Of a stretch of 64,000 nucleotides of DNA, positions 37,586-50,639 are shown in pieces. The stretch lies in the NCBI GenBank assembly GCA_027924585.1, contig BSBM01000917.1, forward strand, positions 9,911,501 through 9,975,500, given 5' to 3'. The position numbers and the translations under genes were made by a program. Position 1 is the first letter of the stretch, and every line of letters starts with the position of its first letter. The notes below the pieces were generated by a model. It had not been told where the DNA came from. It was given only the letters and a program-made list of their open reading frames with translations, and did no database searches. This DNA comes from Larix kaempferi (Eukaryota > Streptophyta > Pinopsida > Pinales > Pinaceae).

Positions 37586-37723
37586 TTATGACGTAAGAAT
37601 GTACATACTTTGTAGATTCCATTTATGAAATAAAACACATTTTCTAAAAACTCGTGTTTTTTACAAAATTATGTAAACCTTCTAGAAGCTGTGATTTTAA
37701 AAAACGGGGGAAGTAAGCTTTTC
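37586..37723. repeat. Shortened 138-bp monomer
   Basis: About 36 bp covering the ACGCATGCGCA region are missing: cttttcttat is joined straight to gacgtaagaatg. The two ends share TTAT. One extra a (gtaag instead of gtag) makes it 138 instead of 137 bp. Its sequence otherwise copies 36239-36375. The NRF1-like motif is absent from the join before and after it. Confidence 0.88.
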
Positions 37724-38776
37724 TTATGACGTAGAATGTACATACTTTGTAGATTCCATTTATGAAATAAAACACATTTTCTAAAAACTCGTGTTTTTTA
37801 CAAAATTATGTAAACCTTCTAGAAGCTGTGATTTTAAAAAACGGGGGAAGTAAGCTTTTCTTATTTCCAAATGCATACGCAAACTATAGAAAGTCGTTAT
37901 GATGTAGAATGTGCATACTTTGTAGATTCCATTTATGAAATAAAACACATTTTCTAAAAACTTGTGTTTTTTACGAAATCATGTAAACCTTCTAGAAGCT
38001 GTGATTTTAAAAAACGGGGGAAGTAAGCGTTTCTTATTTCCGGACGCATGCGCAAACTATAGAAAGTCGTTATGACGTAGAATGTGCATACTTTGTTGAT
38101 TCCATTTATGTAATAAAACACATTTTCTAAAAACTCTTATTTTTTACGAAATCATGTAAACCTTTTAGAAGATGTGATTTTAAAAAACGGTGGAAGTAAG
38201 GTTTTCTTATTTCCGGACGAATGCGCAAACTATAGAAAGTAGTTATGACGTAGAATGTGCATACTTTGTTGATTCCATTGATGAAATAAAACACGTTTTC
38301 TAAAAACTCATTTTTTTTACGAAATTATGTAAACCTTCTAGAAGCTGTGATTTTAAAAAATGGTGGAAGTAAGCTTTTCTTATTTCCGGACGCATGCGCA
38401 AACTATAGAAAGTCGTTATGATGTAGAATGTTCATACTTTGTTGATTCCATTTATGAAATAAAACACATTTTCTAAAAACTCGTGTTTTTTAAGAAATCA
38501 TGTAAACCTTCTAGAAGCTGTGATTTTAAAAAACGGGGGAAGTAAGAATTTATTATTTCCAAACGCAAGCGCAAACTATAGAAAGTCGTTATGACGTAGA
38601 ATGTGCATACTTTGTTGATTCCATTTATGAAATAAAACACATTTTCTAAAAACTAGTGTTTTTTAAGAAGTCATGTAAACCTTCTAGAAGCTGTGATTTT
38701 AAAAAACGGTGGAAGTAAGCTTTTCTTTTTCCGGACGCATGCGCAAACTATAGAAAGTCGTTATGACGTAGAATGT
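37724..38776. repeat. 1.05-kb block, copy 2, joined at a second TTAT junction
   Basis: The second cttttcttat-gacg junction at 37724-37727 is identical to that at 37586-37589, so the same out-of-register join occurs twice in a row. The block then follows copy 1 until about 38776, where aatgtgcatactttgttgat replaces the expected aatttgcatactttgatgat. Confidence 0.88.
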
Positions 38777-38877
38777 GCATACTTTGTTGATTCCATTTAT
38801 GAAATAAAACACATTTTCTAAAAACTCGTGTTTTTTAAGAAATCATGTAAACCTTCTAGAAGCTGTGATTTTAAAAA

Positions 38878-39568
38878 ACGGGGGAAGTAAGCTATTCTTA
38901 TTTCCAAACGCATGCGCAAACTATAGAAAGTCGTTATGACGTAGAATGTGCATACTTTGTAGTTTCGACTTATGAAATAAAACACATTTTCTAAAAACTC
39001 GTGTTTTTTACAAAATCATGTAAACCTTCTAGAAGCTGTGATTTTGAAAAACGCTGGAAGTAAGCTTTTCTTATTTCCGGACGCATGCGCAAACAATAGA
39101 AAGTCGTTATGACGTAGCATGTGCATACTTTGTAGATTCCATTTATGAAATAAAGCACATTTCTAAAAACTCGTGTTTTTTACGTAATCATGTAAACCTT
39201 CTAGAAGCTGTGATTTTAAAAAACGGTGGAAGTAAGCTTTTCTTATTTCCGGCCGCATGCGCAAACTATAGAAAGTCGTTATGACTTAGAAAGTGCATAC
39301 TTTGGTGATTCCATTTATGAAATAAAACACATTTTCTAAAAACTCGTGTTTTTTAAGAAATCATGTAAACCCTCTAGAATCTGTGATTTTAAAAAACGGT
39401 GGAAGTAAACTTTTCTTATTTCCAGACGCATGCGCAAACTATAGAAAGTCGTTATGAGGTAGAATGTGCATACTTTGTTGATTCCATTTATGAAATAAAA
39501 CACATTTTCTAAAAACTCGTGTTTTCTGAGAAATCATGTAAACCTTCTAGAAGCTGTGATTTTAAAAA
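38878..39568. repeat. 691-bp (4-monomer) tandem duplication, copy a
   Basis: Pairs with 39569-40259 at offset 691 (4 x 173 minus 1, because of a 172-bp monomer with cacatttctaaaaac). Anchors are gtttcgact (38963 and 39654), ttggtgattcc (39302 and 39993) and atgaggtagaatg. Confidence 0.85.
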
Positions 39569-40259
39569 ATGGGGGAAGTAAGCTATTCTTATTTCCAAAC
39601 GCATGCGCAAACTATAGAAAGTCGTTATGACGTAGAATGTGCATACTTTGTAGTTTCGACTTATGAAATAAAACACATTTTCTAAAAACTCGTGTTTTTT
39701 ACAAAATCATGTAAACCTTCTAGAAGCTGTGATTTTGAAAAACGCTGGAAGTAAGCTTTTCTTATTTCCGGACGCATGCGCAAACAATAGAAAGTCGTTA
39801 TGACGTAGAATGTGCATACTTTGTAGATTCCATTTATGAGATAAAGCACATTTCTAAAAACTCGTGTTTTTTACGTAATCATGTAAACCTTCTAGAAGCT
39901 GTGATTTTAAAAAACGGTGGAAGTAAGCTTTTCTTATTTCCGGCCGCATGCGCAAACTATAGAAAGTCGTTATGACTTAGAAAGTGCATACTTTGGTGAT
40001 TCCATTTATGAAATAAAACACATTTTCTAAAAACTCGTGTTTTTTAAGAAATCATGTAAACCCTCTAGAATCTGTGATTTTAAAAAACGGTGGAAGTAAA
40101 CTTTTCTTATTTCCAGACGCATGCGCAAACTATAGAAAGTCGTTATGAGGTAGAATGTGCATACTTTGTTGATTCCATTTATGAAATAAAACACATTTTC
40201 TAAAAACTCGTGTTTTTTGAGAAATCATGTAAACCTTCTAGAAGCTGTGATTTTAAAAA
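39569..40259. repeat. 691-bp (4-monomer) tandem duplication, copy b
   Basis: Directly follows copy a. This copy, with the sequence to about 41290, is also reused at 50640-52358 at offset 11,068. Confidence 0.85.
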
Positions 40260-40964
40260 ACGGGGGAAGTAAGCTATTCTTATTTCCAAACGCATGCGCA
40301 AACTATAGAAAGTCGTTATGACGTAGAATGTGCATACTTTGTTGATTCCATTTATGAAATAAAACACATTTTCTAAAAACTCATGTTTTTTAAGAAATCA
40401 TGTAAACCTTCTAGAAGCTGTGATTTTAAAAAATGGGGGAAGTAAGCTTTTCTTATTTCCGGACACATGCGCAAACTATAGAAAGTCGTTATGACGTAGA
40501 ATGTGCATACTTTGTAGATTCCATTTACGAAATAAAACACATTTTCTAAAAACTCGTGTCTTTTACGACATCAGGTAAACCTTCTAGAATCTGTGATTTT
40601 AAAAAACGGTGGAAGTAAGCTTTTCTTATTTCCGGACGCATGCACAAACTATAGAAAGTCGTTATGACGTAGAATGTGCATACTTTGTAGATTCCATTTA
40701 TGAAATAAAACACATTTTCAAAAAACTCGGGTTTTTTACAAAATCATGTAAACCTTCTAGAAGCTGTGATTTTGAAAACCGGTGGAAGTAATCTTTTCTT
40801 ATTTCCGGACGCATGCGCAGAAAATAGAAAGTCGTTATGACGTAGAATGTGCATACTTTGTAGATTCCATTTATGAAATAAAACACATTTTCTAAAAACT
40901 CGTGTTTTTTACGTAATCATGTAAACCTTCTAGAAGTTGTGATTTTAAAAAACGGTGGAAGTAA
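40260..40964. repeat. 0.7-kb four-monomer block, copy 2
   Basis: Same order of markers as 21055-21760. It differs from that copy in gattttgaaaaccggtgg, aatcttttc and gcgcagaaaatag (near 40775-40825), changes shared with copies 3 and 4, so copies 2 to 4 form the younger group. Confidence 0.85.
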
Positions 40965-41816
40965 GTTTTTCTTATTTCCGGACGCATGCACAAACTATAG
41001 AAATTCGTTATGACGTAGAATTTGAATACTTTGTAGATTCCATTAATGAAATAAAACACATTTTCTAAAAACTCGTGTTTTTTATGAAATCATGTAAACC
41101 TTCTAGAAGCTGTGATTTTAAAAAACGGGGGAAGTAAGCTTTTCTTATTTCCGGACGAATGCGAAAACTGGAGAAAGTCGTTATGACGTAGAATGTGCAT
41201 ACTTTGTTGATTCCATTAATGAAATAAAACACATTTTCTAAAAACTCGTGTTTTTTAAGAAGTCATGTAAACCTTCTAGAAGCTGTGATTTTAAAAAATG
41301 GTGGAAGTAAGCTTTTCTTATTTCCGGACGCATGCGCAAACTATAGAAAGTCGTTATGATGTAGAATGTGCATACTTTGTTGATTCCATTTATGAAATAA
41401 AACACATTTTCTAAAAACTCGTGTTTTTTACGTAATCATGTAAACCTTCTAGAAGCTGTGATTTTAAAAAACGGTGGAAGTAAGCTTTTCTTATTTCCAA
41501 ATGCATGCGCAAACTATAGAAAGTCGTTATGATGTAGAATGTGCATACTTTGTAGATTCCATTTATGAAATAAAACACATTTTCTAAAAACTCGTGTTTT
41601 TTACGAAATCATGTAAACCTTCTAGAAGCTGTGATTTTAAAAAACGGGGGAAGTAAGCTTTTCTTATTTCCAAACGCATGCGCAAACTATAGAAAGTCGT
41701 TATGACGTAGAATGTACATACTTTGTAGATTCCATTTATGAAATAAAACACATTTTCTAAAAACTCTTATTTTTTACGAAATCATGTAAACCTTCTAGAA
41801 GATGTGATTTTAAAAA

Positions 41817-42521
41817 ACGGTGGAAGTAAGCTATTCTTATTTCCAAACGAATGCGCAAACTATAGAAAGTCGTTATGACGTAGAATGTGCATACTTTGTT
41901 GATTCCATTTATGAAATAAAACACATTTTCTAAAAACTCATGTTTTTTAAGAAATCATGTAAACCTTCTAGAAGCTGTGATTTTAAAAAATGGGGGAAGT
42001 AAGCTTTTCTTATTTCCGGACACATGCGCAAACTATAGAAAGTCGTTATGACGTAGAATGTGCATACTTTGTAGATTCCATTTACGAAATAAAACACATT
42101 TTCTAAAAACTCGTGTCTTTTACGACATCAGGTAAACCTTCTAGAATCTGTGATTTTAAAAAACGGTGGAAGTAAGCTTTTCTTATTTCCGGACGCATGC
42201 ACAAACTATAGAAAGTCGTTATGACGTAGAATGTGCATACTTTGTAGATTCCATTTATGAAATAAAACACATTTTCAAAAAACTCAGGTTTTTTACAAAA
42301 TCATGTAAACCTTCTAGAAGCTGTGATTTTGAAAATCGGTGGAAGTAATCTTTTCTTATTTCCGGACGCATGCGCAGAAAATAGAAAGTCGTTATGACGT
42401 AGAATGTGCATACTTTGTAGATTCCATTTATGAAATAAAACACATTTTCTAAAAACTCGTGTTTTTTACGTAATCATGTAAACCTTCTAGAAGCTGTGAT
42501 TTTAAAAAACGGTGGAAGTAA
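41817..42521. repeat. 0.7-kb four-monomer block, copy 3
   Basis: Offset 1,557 = 9 x 173 from copy 2. It shares ctcaggtttttt with copy 4 where copy 2 has ctcgggtttttt, a CpG transition. After about 42521 it switches to a ccggccgc monomer. Confidence 0.85.
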
Positions 42522-42619
42522 GCTTTTCTTATTTCCGGCCGCATGCGCAAACTATAGAAAGTCGTTATGACGTAGAATGTGCATACTTTGTTGATTCCAT
42601 TTATGAAATAAAACACATT

Positions 42620-43620
42620 TTCTAAAAACTCGTGTTTTTTATGAAATCATGTAAACCTTCTAGAAGCTGTGATTTTAAAAAACGGGGGAAGTAAGCTTTT
42701 CTTATTTCCGGACGCATGCGCAAACTATAGAAAGTCGTTATGACGTAGAATGTGCATACTTTGTAGATTCCATTTATGAAATAAAACACATTTTCTAAAA
42801 GCTCATGTTTTTTAAGAAATCATGTAAACCTTCTAGAAGCTGTGATTTTAAAAAACGGGGGAAGTAAGCTTTTCTTATTTCCGGACGCATGCGCAAACTA
42901 TAGAAAGTCGTTATGATGTAGAATGTGCATACTTTGTAGATTACATTTATGAAATAAAACACATTTTCTAAAAACTCGTGTTTTTTACGAAATCATGTAA
43001 ACCTTCTAGAAGCTGTGATTTTAAAGAACGGGGGAAGTAAGCTTTTCTTATTTCCGGATGCATGCGCAAACTATAGAAAGTCGTTATGACGTAGAATGTG
43101 CATACTTTGTACATTCCATTTATGAAATAAAACATATTTTCTAAAAACTCGTGTTTTTTACGAAATCATGTAAACCTTCTAGAAGCTGTGATTTTAAAAA
43201 ACGGTGGAAGTAAGCTTTTCTTATTTCCGGACGAATGCGCAAACTATAGAAAGTCGTTATGACGTAGAATGTGCATACTTTGTTGATTCCATTTATGAAA
43301 TAAAACACATTTTCTAAAAACTCGTGTTTTTTAAGAAATCATGTAAACCTTCTAGAATCTGCGATTTTAAAAAACAGGGGAGGTAAGCTTTTCTTATTTC
43401 CGAACGCATGCGCAAACTATAGAAAGTCGTTATGATGTAGAATGTGCATACTTTGTTGATTCCATTTATGAAAAAAAACACATTTTCTAAAAACTCATGT
43501 TTTTTAAGAAATCATGTCAACCTTCTAGAACCTGTGATTTTAAAAAACGGGGGAAGTAAGCTTTTCTTATTTCCCAACGCATGCGCAAACTATAGAAATT
43601 CGTTATGACGTAGAATGTGC
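42620..43620. repeat. 1-kb block collinear with 26.9-27.85 kb
   Basis: Offset 15,746, about 91 monomers, anchored on the unusual gattacattt (42939 and 27193), ggatgcatgcgc or gaatgcatgcgc, and aatctgcg with caggggagg. It passes without a visible break into the block shared with 35.2-37.5 kb. Confidence 0.78.
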
Positions 43621-45603
43621 ATACTTTGTTGATTCCATTTATTTAATAAAACACATTTTCTAAAAACTCGTGTTTTTTAAGAAATCATGTAAACCTTCTA
43701 GAGGCTGTGATTTTAAAAAACGGTGGAAGTAAGCTTTTCTTATTTCCAGACGCATGTGCAAATTATAGAAAGTCGTTATGACGTAGAATGTGCATACTTT
43801 GATGATTCCTTTTATGAAATAAAACTCATTTTCTAAAAACTCGTGTTTTTTACGAAATTATGTAAACCTTCTAGAAGCTGTGATTTTAAAAAAAGGTGGA
43901 AGTAAGCTTTTCTTATTTCTAGACGCATGCGCAATCTATAGAAAGTCGTTATGACGTAGAATGTGCATACTTTGTTGATTCCATTTATGAAATAAAACAC
44001 ATTTTCTAAAAACTCATGTTTTTTAAGAAATCATGTAAACCTTCTAGAAGCTGTGATTTTAAAAAACGGAGGAAGTAAGCTTTTCTTATTTCCAAACGCA
44101 AGCGCAAACTATAGAAAGTCGTTATGATGTAGAATGTGCATACTTTGTTGATTCCATTTATGAAATAAAACACATTTTCTAAAAACTTGTGTTTTTTACG
44201 AAATCATGTAAACCTTCTTGAAGCTGTGATTTTAAAAAACGGGGGAAGTAAGCTTTTCTTATTTCCAAACGCATGCGCAAACTATAGAAAGTCGTTATGA
44301 CGTAGAATGTACATACTTTGTAGATTCCATTTATGAAATAAAACACATTTTCTAAAAACTCGTGTTTTTTACAAAATTATGTAAACCTTCTAGAAGCTGT
44401 GATTTTAAAAAACGGGGGAAGTAAGCTTTTCTTATTTCCAAATGCATGCGCAAACTATATAAAGTCGTTATGATGTAGAATGTGCATACTTTGTAGATTC
44501 CATTTATGAAATAAAACACATTTTCTAAAAACTTGTGTTTTTTACGAAATCATGTAAACCTTCTAGAAGCTGTGATTTTAAAAAACGGGGGAAGTAAGCG
44601 TTTCTTATTTCCGGACGCATGCGCAAACTATAGAAAGTCGTTATGACGTAGAATGTGCATACTTTGTTGATTCCATTTATGTAATAAAACACATTTTCTA
44701 AAAACTCTTATTTTTTACGAAATCATGTAAACCTTTTAGAAGATGTGATTTTAAAAAACGGTGGAAGTAAGGTTTTCTTATTTCCAGACGAATGCGCAAA
44801 CTATAGAAAGTAGTTATGACGTAGAATGTGCATACTTTGTTAATTCCATTGATGAAATAAAACACGTTTTCTAAAAACTCATTTTTTTTACGAAATTATG
44901 TAAACCTTCTAGAAGCTGTGATTTTAAAAAATGGTGGAAGTAAGCTTTTCTTATTTCCGGACGCATGCGCAAACTATAGAAAGTCGTTATGATGTAGAAT
45001 GTTCATACTTTGTTGATTCCATTTATGAAATAAAACACATTTTCTAAAAACTCGTGTTTTTTAAGAAATCATGTAAACCTTCTAGAAGCTGTGATTTTAA
45101 AAAACGGGGGAAGTAAGAATTTATTATTTCCGAACGCAAGCGCAAACTATAGAAAGTCGTTATGACGTAGAATGTGCATACTTTGTTGATTCCATTTATG
45201 AAATAAAACACATTTTCTAAAAACTCGTGTTTTTTAAGAAGTCATGTAAACCTTCTAGAAGCTGTGATTTTAAAAAACGGTGGAAGTAAGCTTTTCTTTT
45301 TCCGGACGCATGCGCAAACTATAGAAAGTCGTTATGACGTAGAATTTGCATACTTTGATGATTCCTTTTATGAAATAAAACTCATTTTCTAAAAACTCGT
45401 GTTTTTTAAGAAATCATGTAAACCTTCTAGAATCTGTGATTTTAAAAAACGGTGGAAGTAAGCTTTTCTTTTTTCCAAACGCATGCGCAAACTATAGAAA
45501 GTCGTTATGACGTAGAATGTGCATACTTTGTTGATTCCATTTATGAAATAAAACACATTTTCTAAAAACTCGTGTTTTTTAAGAAATCATGTAAACCTTC
45601 TAG
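43287..45603. repeat. 2.3-kb block shared with 35232-37547, copy 2
   Basis: It retains the g missing at about 35497 in copy 1 and differs at scattered sites, for example aattatag for aactatag near 43762. It ends near 45603, where aacggggg follows instead of aatgaggg. Confidence 0.88.
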
Positions 45604-45639
45604 AAGCTGTGATTTTAAAAAACGGGGGAAGTAAGCTTT

Positions 45640-46530
45640 TCTTATTTCGAAACGCATGCACAAACTATAGAAAGTCGTTATGATGTAGAATGTGCATACT
45701 TTGTTGATTCCATTTATGAAATAAAACACATTTTCTAAAAACTCGGGTTTTTTACAAAATCATGTAAACCTTCTAGAAGCTATGATTTTAAAAAACGGTG
45801 GAAGTAAGGTTTTCTTATTTCCGGACGCATGCGCAAACTATAGAAAGTCGTTATGACTTAGAATGTGCATACTTTGTAGATTCCATTTATGAAATAAAGC
45901 ACATTTTCTAAAAACTCATGTTTTTTACGAAATCATGTAAACCTTCTAGAAGCTGTGATTTTAAAAAACGGTGGAAGTAAGCTTTTCTTATTTCCGGACG
46001 CATGCACAAACTATAGAAAGTCGTTATGACGTAGAATGTGCATACTTCGTAGATTCCATTTATGAAATAAAACACATTTTCTAAAAACTCGGGTTTTTTA
46101 CAAAATCATGTAAACCTTCTAGAAGCTGTGATATTAAAAAACGGTGGAAGTAAGCTTTTCTTATTTCCGGACGCATGCGCAAACAATAGAATGTCATTAT
46201 GACGTAGAATGTGCATACTTTGTAGATTCCATTTATGAAATAAAACACATTTTCTAAAAACTCGTGTTTTTTACGTAATCATGTAAACCTTCTAGAAGCT
46301 GTGATTTTAAAAAACGGTGGAAGTAAGCTTTTCTTATTTCCGGCCGCATGCGCAAACTATAGAAAGTCGTTATGACGTAGAATGTGCATACTTTGTTCAT
46401 TCCATTTATGAAATAAAACACATTTTCTAAAAACTCGTGTTTTTTAAGAAATCATGTAAACCTTCTAGAAGCTGTGATTTTAAAAAACGGGGGAAGTAAG
46501 CTCTTCTTATTTCCAAACGCATGCGCAAAC
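45640..46530. repeat. Block collinear with 1.53-2.4 kb
   Basis: Offset 44,116 (255 x 173 plus 1), anchored on ttcgaaacgc (45646 and 1530), catacttcgtagattcc (near 46043 and 1926), gcgcaaacaatag with gtcattatg, ccggccgc and gttcattcc. It is moderately diverged. Confidence 0.75.
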
Positions 46531-46559
46531 TATAGAAAGTCGTTATGACGTAGAATGTG

Positions 46560-46960
46560 CATACTTTGTTATTTAAATTTATGAAATAAAACACATTTTC
46601 TAAAAACTCGGGTTTTTTACAAAATCATGTAAAACTTCTAGAAGCTGTGATTTTAAAAAACGGTGGAAGTAAGCTTTTCTTATTTCCGGACGCATGCGCA
46701 AACAATAGAATGTCATTATGACGTAGAATGTGCATACTTTGTAGATTCCATTTATGAAATAAAACACATTTTCTAAAAACTCATGTTTTTTAAGAAATCA
46801 TGTAAACCTTCTAGAAGCTGTGATTTTAAAAAACGGGGGAAGTAAGCTTTTCTTATTTCTAGACGCATGCTCAAACTATAGAAAGTCGTTATGACGTAGA
46901 ATGTGCATACTTTGTTATTTAAATTTATCAAATAAAACACATTTTCTAAAAACTCGTGTT
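46560..46960. repeat. Pair of monomers with a rewritten TTATTTAAATTTAT segment
   Basis: The usual ttgattccatttatg is replaced by ttatttaaatttat in two monomers exactly 346 bp apart (g of tttgtt at 46568 and 46914). The rest of each monomer is normal. I saw this variant nowhere else in the window. Confidence 0.75.
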
Positions 46961-48149
46961 TTTTAAGAAATCATGTAAACCTTCTAGAAGCTGTGATTTT
47001 AAAAAATGGTGGAAGTAAGCTTTTCCTATTTCCGGACGCATGCGCAAACTATAGAAAGTCATTATGATGTAGAATGTACATACTTTGTTGATTCCATTTA
47101 TGAAATAAAACACATTTTCTAAAAACTCGTGTTTTTTAAGAAATCATGTAAACTTTCTAGAAGCTGTGATTTTAGAAAATGGGGGAAGTAAGCTTTTCTT
47201 ATTTCCAATCCCATGCACAAAATATAGAAAGTCGTTATGACGTAGAATGTGCATACTTTGTTGATTCCATTTATGAAATAAAACACATTTTCTAAAAACT
47301 CGTGTTTTTTATGAAATCATGTAAACCTTCTAGAAGCTGTGATTTTAAAAAACGGGGGAAGTAAGTTTTTCTTATTTCCGGACGAATGCTAAAACTGGAG
47401 AAAGTCGTTATGACGTAGAATATGCACACTTTGTTGATTCCATTAATGAAATAAAACACATTTTCTAAAAACTCGTGTTTTTTAAGAAGTCGTGTAAACC
47501 TTCTAGAAGCTGTGATTTTAAAAAACGGGGGAAGTAAGCTTTTCTTATTTCCAAACGCAATCGCAAACTATAGAAAGTCGTTATGACGTAGAATGTGCAT
47601 ACTTTGTTGATTCCATTTAAGAAATAAAACACATTTTCTAAAAACTCGTGTTTTTTAAGAAATCATGTAAACCTTCTAGAAGCTGTGATTTTAAAAAATG
47701 GGGGAAGTAAGCTTTTCTTATTCCCGGACACATGCGCAAACTATAGAAAGTCGTTATGACGTAGAATGTGCATACTTTGTTGATTCCATTTACGAAATAA
47801 AAAACATTTTCTAAAAACTCGTGTTTTTTACGACATCATGTAAACCTTCTAGAAGCTGTGATTTTAAAAAACGTTGGAAGTAAGCTTTTCTAATTTCCGG
47901 ACGCATGCACAAACTATAGAAATTCGTTATGACGTAGAATTTGCATACTTTGTAGATTCCATTTATGAAATAAAACACATTTTCTAAAAACTCGTGTTTT
48001 TTAAGAAATCATGTAAACCTTCTAGAAGCTGTGATTTTAAAAAACGGGGGAAGTTAGCTTTTCTTATTTCCGGACGCATGCGCAAACTATAGAGAGTCGT
48101 TATGACGTAGAATGTGCATACTTTGTTGATTCCATTTATGAAATAAAAC

Positions 48150-48860
48150 GCATTTTCTAAAAACTCGTGTTTTTTAAGAAATCATGTAAACCTTCTAGAA
48201 GCTGTGATTTTAAAAAATGGGGGAAGTAAGCTATTCTTATTTCCAAACGCATGCGCAAACTATAGAAAGTCGTTATGACGTAGAATGTGCATACTTTGTT
48301 GATTCCATTTATGAAATAAAACACATTTTCTAAAAATTCGTGTTTTTTAAGAAATCATGTAAACCTTCTAGAAGCTGTGATTTTAAAAAACGGGGGAAGT
48401 AAGCTATTCTTATTTCCAAACGCATGCGCAAACTATAGAAAGTCGTTATGATGTAGAATGTGCATACTTTGTTGATTCCATTTATGAAATAAAACACATT
48501 TTCTAAAAACTCGTGTTTTTTAAGAAATCATGTAAACCTTCTAGAAGCTGTGATTTTAAAAAACGGCGGAAGTAAGCTATTCTTATTTCCAAACGCATGC
48601 ACAAACTATAGAAAGTCGTTATGACGTAGAATGTGCATACTTTGTTGATTCCATTTATGAAATAAAACACATTTTCTAAAAACTCGTGTTTTTTAAGAAA
48701 TCATGTAAACCTTCTAGAAGCTGTGATTTTAAAAAATGGGGGAAGTAAGCTTTTCTTATTTCCGGACACATGCGCAAACTATAGAAAGTCGTTATGACGT
48801 AGAATGTGCATACTTTGTTGATTCCATTTATGAAATAAAACACATTTTCTAAAAACTCGT
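48150..48860. repeat. Block collinear with the right edge (63.19-64.0 kb)
   Basis: Shares the taaaaattcg change (48331 and 63377), the cggcggaag monomer (near 48563 and 63610) and the run of agctattcttatttccaaac monomers with 63190-64000. The offset is about 15,046, or 87 monomers. Confidence 0.78.
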
Positions 48861-50120
48861 GTTTTTTAAGAAATCATGTAAACCTTCTAGAAGCTGTGAT
48901 TTTAAAAAACGGGGGAAGTAAGCTTTTCTTATTTCCAAACGCATGCGCAAACTATAGAAAGTCGTTATGATGTAGAATGTGCATACTTTGTTGATTCCAT
49001 TTATGAAATAAAACACATTTTCTAAAAACTCGTGTTTTTTAAGAAATTATGTAAACCTTCTAGAAGCTGTGATTTTAAAAAACGGGGGAAGTAAGCTTTT
49101 CTTTTTTCCGGACGCATGCGCAAACTATAGAAAGTCGTTATGACGTAGAATGTGCATACATTGTAGATTCCATTTATGAAATAAAACATATTTTCTAAAA
49201 CTCGTGTCTTTTACGAAATCATGTAAACCTTCTAGAAGCTGTGATTTTAAAAAACGGGGGAATTAAGATTTTCTTATTTCCGGACGCATGCGCAAACTAT
49301 AGAAAGTCATTATGACGTAGAATGTGCATACTTTCTAGATTCCATTTATGAAATAAAACAAATTTTCTAAAAACTTGTGTTTTTTACGAAATCATGTAAA
49401 CCTTCTAGAAGCTGTGATTTTAAAAAACGGTGGAAGTAAGCTTTTCTTATTTCCGGATGCATGCGCAAACAATAGAAAGTCGTTATGACGCAGAATGTGC
49501 ATACTTTGTTGATTTCATTTATGAAATAAAACACATTTTCTAAAAACTCGTGTTTTTTAAGAAATCATGTAAACCTTCTAGAAGCTGTGATTTTAAAAAA
49601 CGGGGAAAGTAAGCTTTTCTTATTTCCAAACGCATGCGCAAACAATAGAAAGTCGTTATGACGTAGAATGTGCATACTTTGTTCATTCCATTTATGAAAT
49701 AAAACACATTTTCTAAAAACTCGTGTTTTTTAAGAAATCATGTAAACCTTCTAGAAGCTGTGATTTTAAAAAATGGGGTAAGTAAGCTTTTCTTATTTCC
49801 GGACGCATGCGCAAACTATAGAAAGTCGTTATGACGTAGAATGTGCATACTTTGTAGATTCCATTTATGAAATAAAACACATTTTCTAAAAACTCGTGTT
49901 TTTTACGAAATCATGTAAACCTTCTAGAAGCTGTGATTTTAAAAAACGGGGGAAGTAAGCTTTTCTTATTTCCGGACACATGCGCAAACTATAGAAAGTC
50001 CTTATGATGTAGAATGTGCATACTTTGTAGATTCCATTTATGAAATAAAACATATTTTCTAAAAACTCGTGTGTTTTACGAAATCATGTAAACCTTCTAG
50101 AAGCTGTGATTTTAAAAAAC
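48861..50120. repeat. 1.26-kb block shared with 53702-54961, copy 1
   Basis: Offset 4,841 (28 x 173 minus 3). Anchors are aaaactcgtgtcttttacg with one missing a (49201 and 54042), ggggaattaag, gacgcagaatg (near 49488 and 54329) and cggggaaagtaag. It is followed by the 195-bp module. Confidence 0.82.
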
Positions 50121-50639
50121 GGTGGAAGTAAGCTTTTCTTTTTCCGGACGCATGCGCAAACTATAGAAAGTCGTTATGACGTAGAATTTGCATACTTTGA
50201 TGATTCCTTTTATGAAATAAAACTCATTTTCTAAAAACTCGTGTTTTTTAAGAAATCATGTAAACCTTCTAGAATCTGTGATTTTAAAAAACGGTGGAAG
50301 TAAGCTTTTCTTTTTTCCAAACGCATGCGCAAACTATAGAAAGTCGTTATGACGTAGAATGTGCATACTTTGTTGATTCCATTTATGAAATAAAACACAT
50401 TTTCTAAAAACTCGTGTTTTTTAAGAAATCATGTAAACCTTCTAGAAGCTGTGATTTTAAAAAATGAGGGAAGTAAGCTATTCTTATTTCCGGACGCATG
50501 CGCAAACTATAGAAAGTCGTTATGACGTAGAATGTGCATACTTTGTTGATTCCATTTATGAAATAAAACACATTTTCTAAAAACTCGTGTTTTTTAAGAA
50601 ATCATGTAAACCTTCTAGAAGCTGTGATTTTAAAAAACG

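Noticed and set aside
37586-37723. Short monomer as a tRNA-derived or other small RNA gene
   Set aside because: It is an ordinary monomer with 36 bp missing, with no A or B box pair or clover-leaf arrangement.
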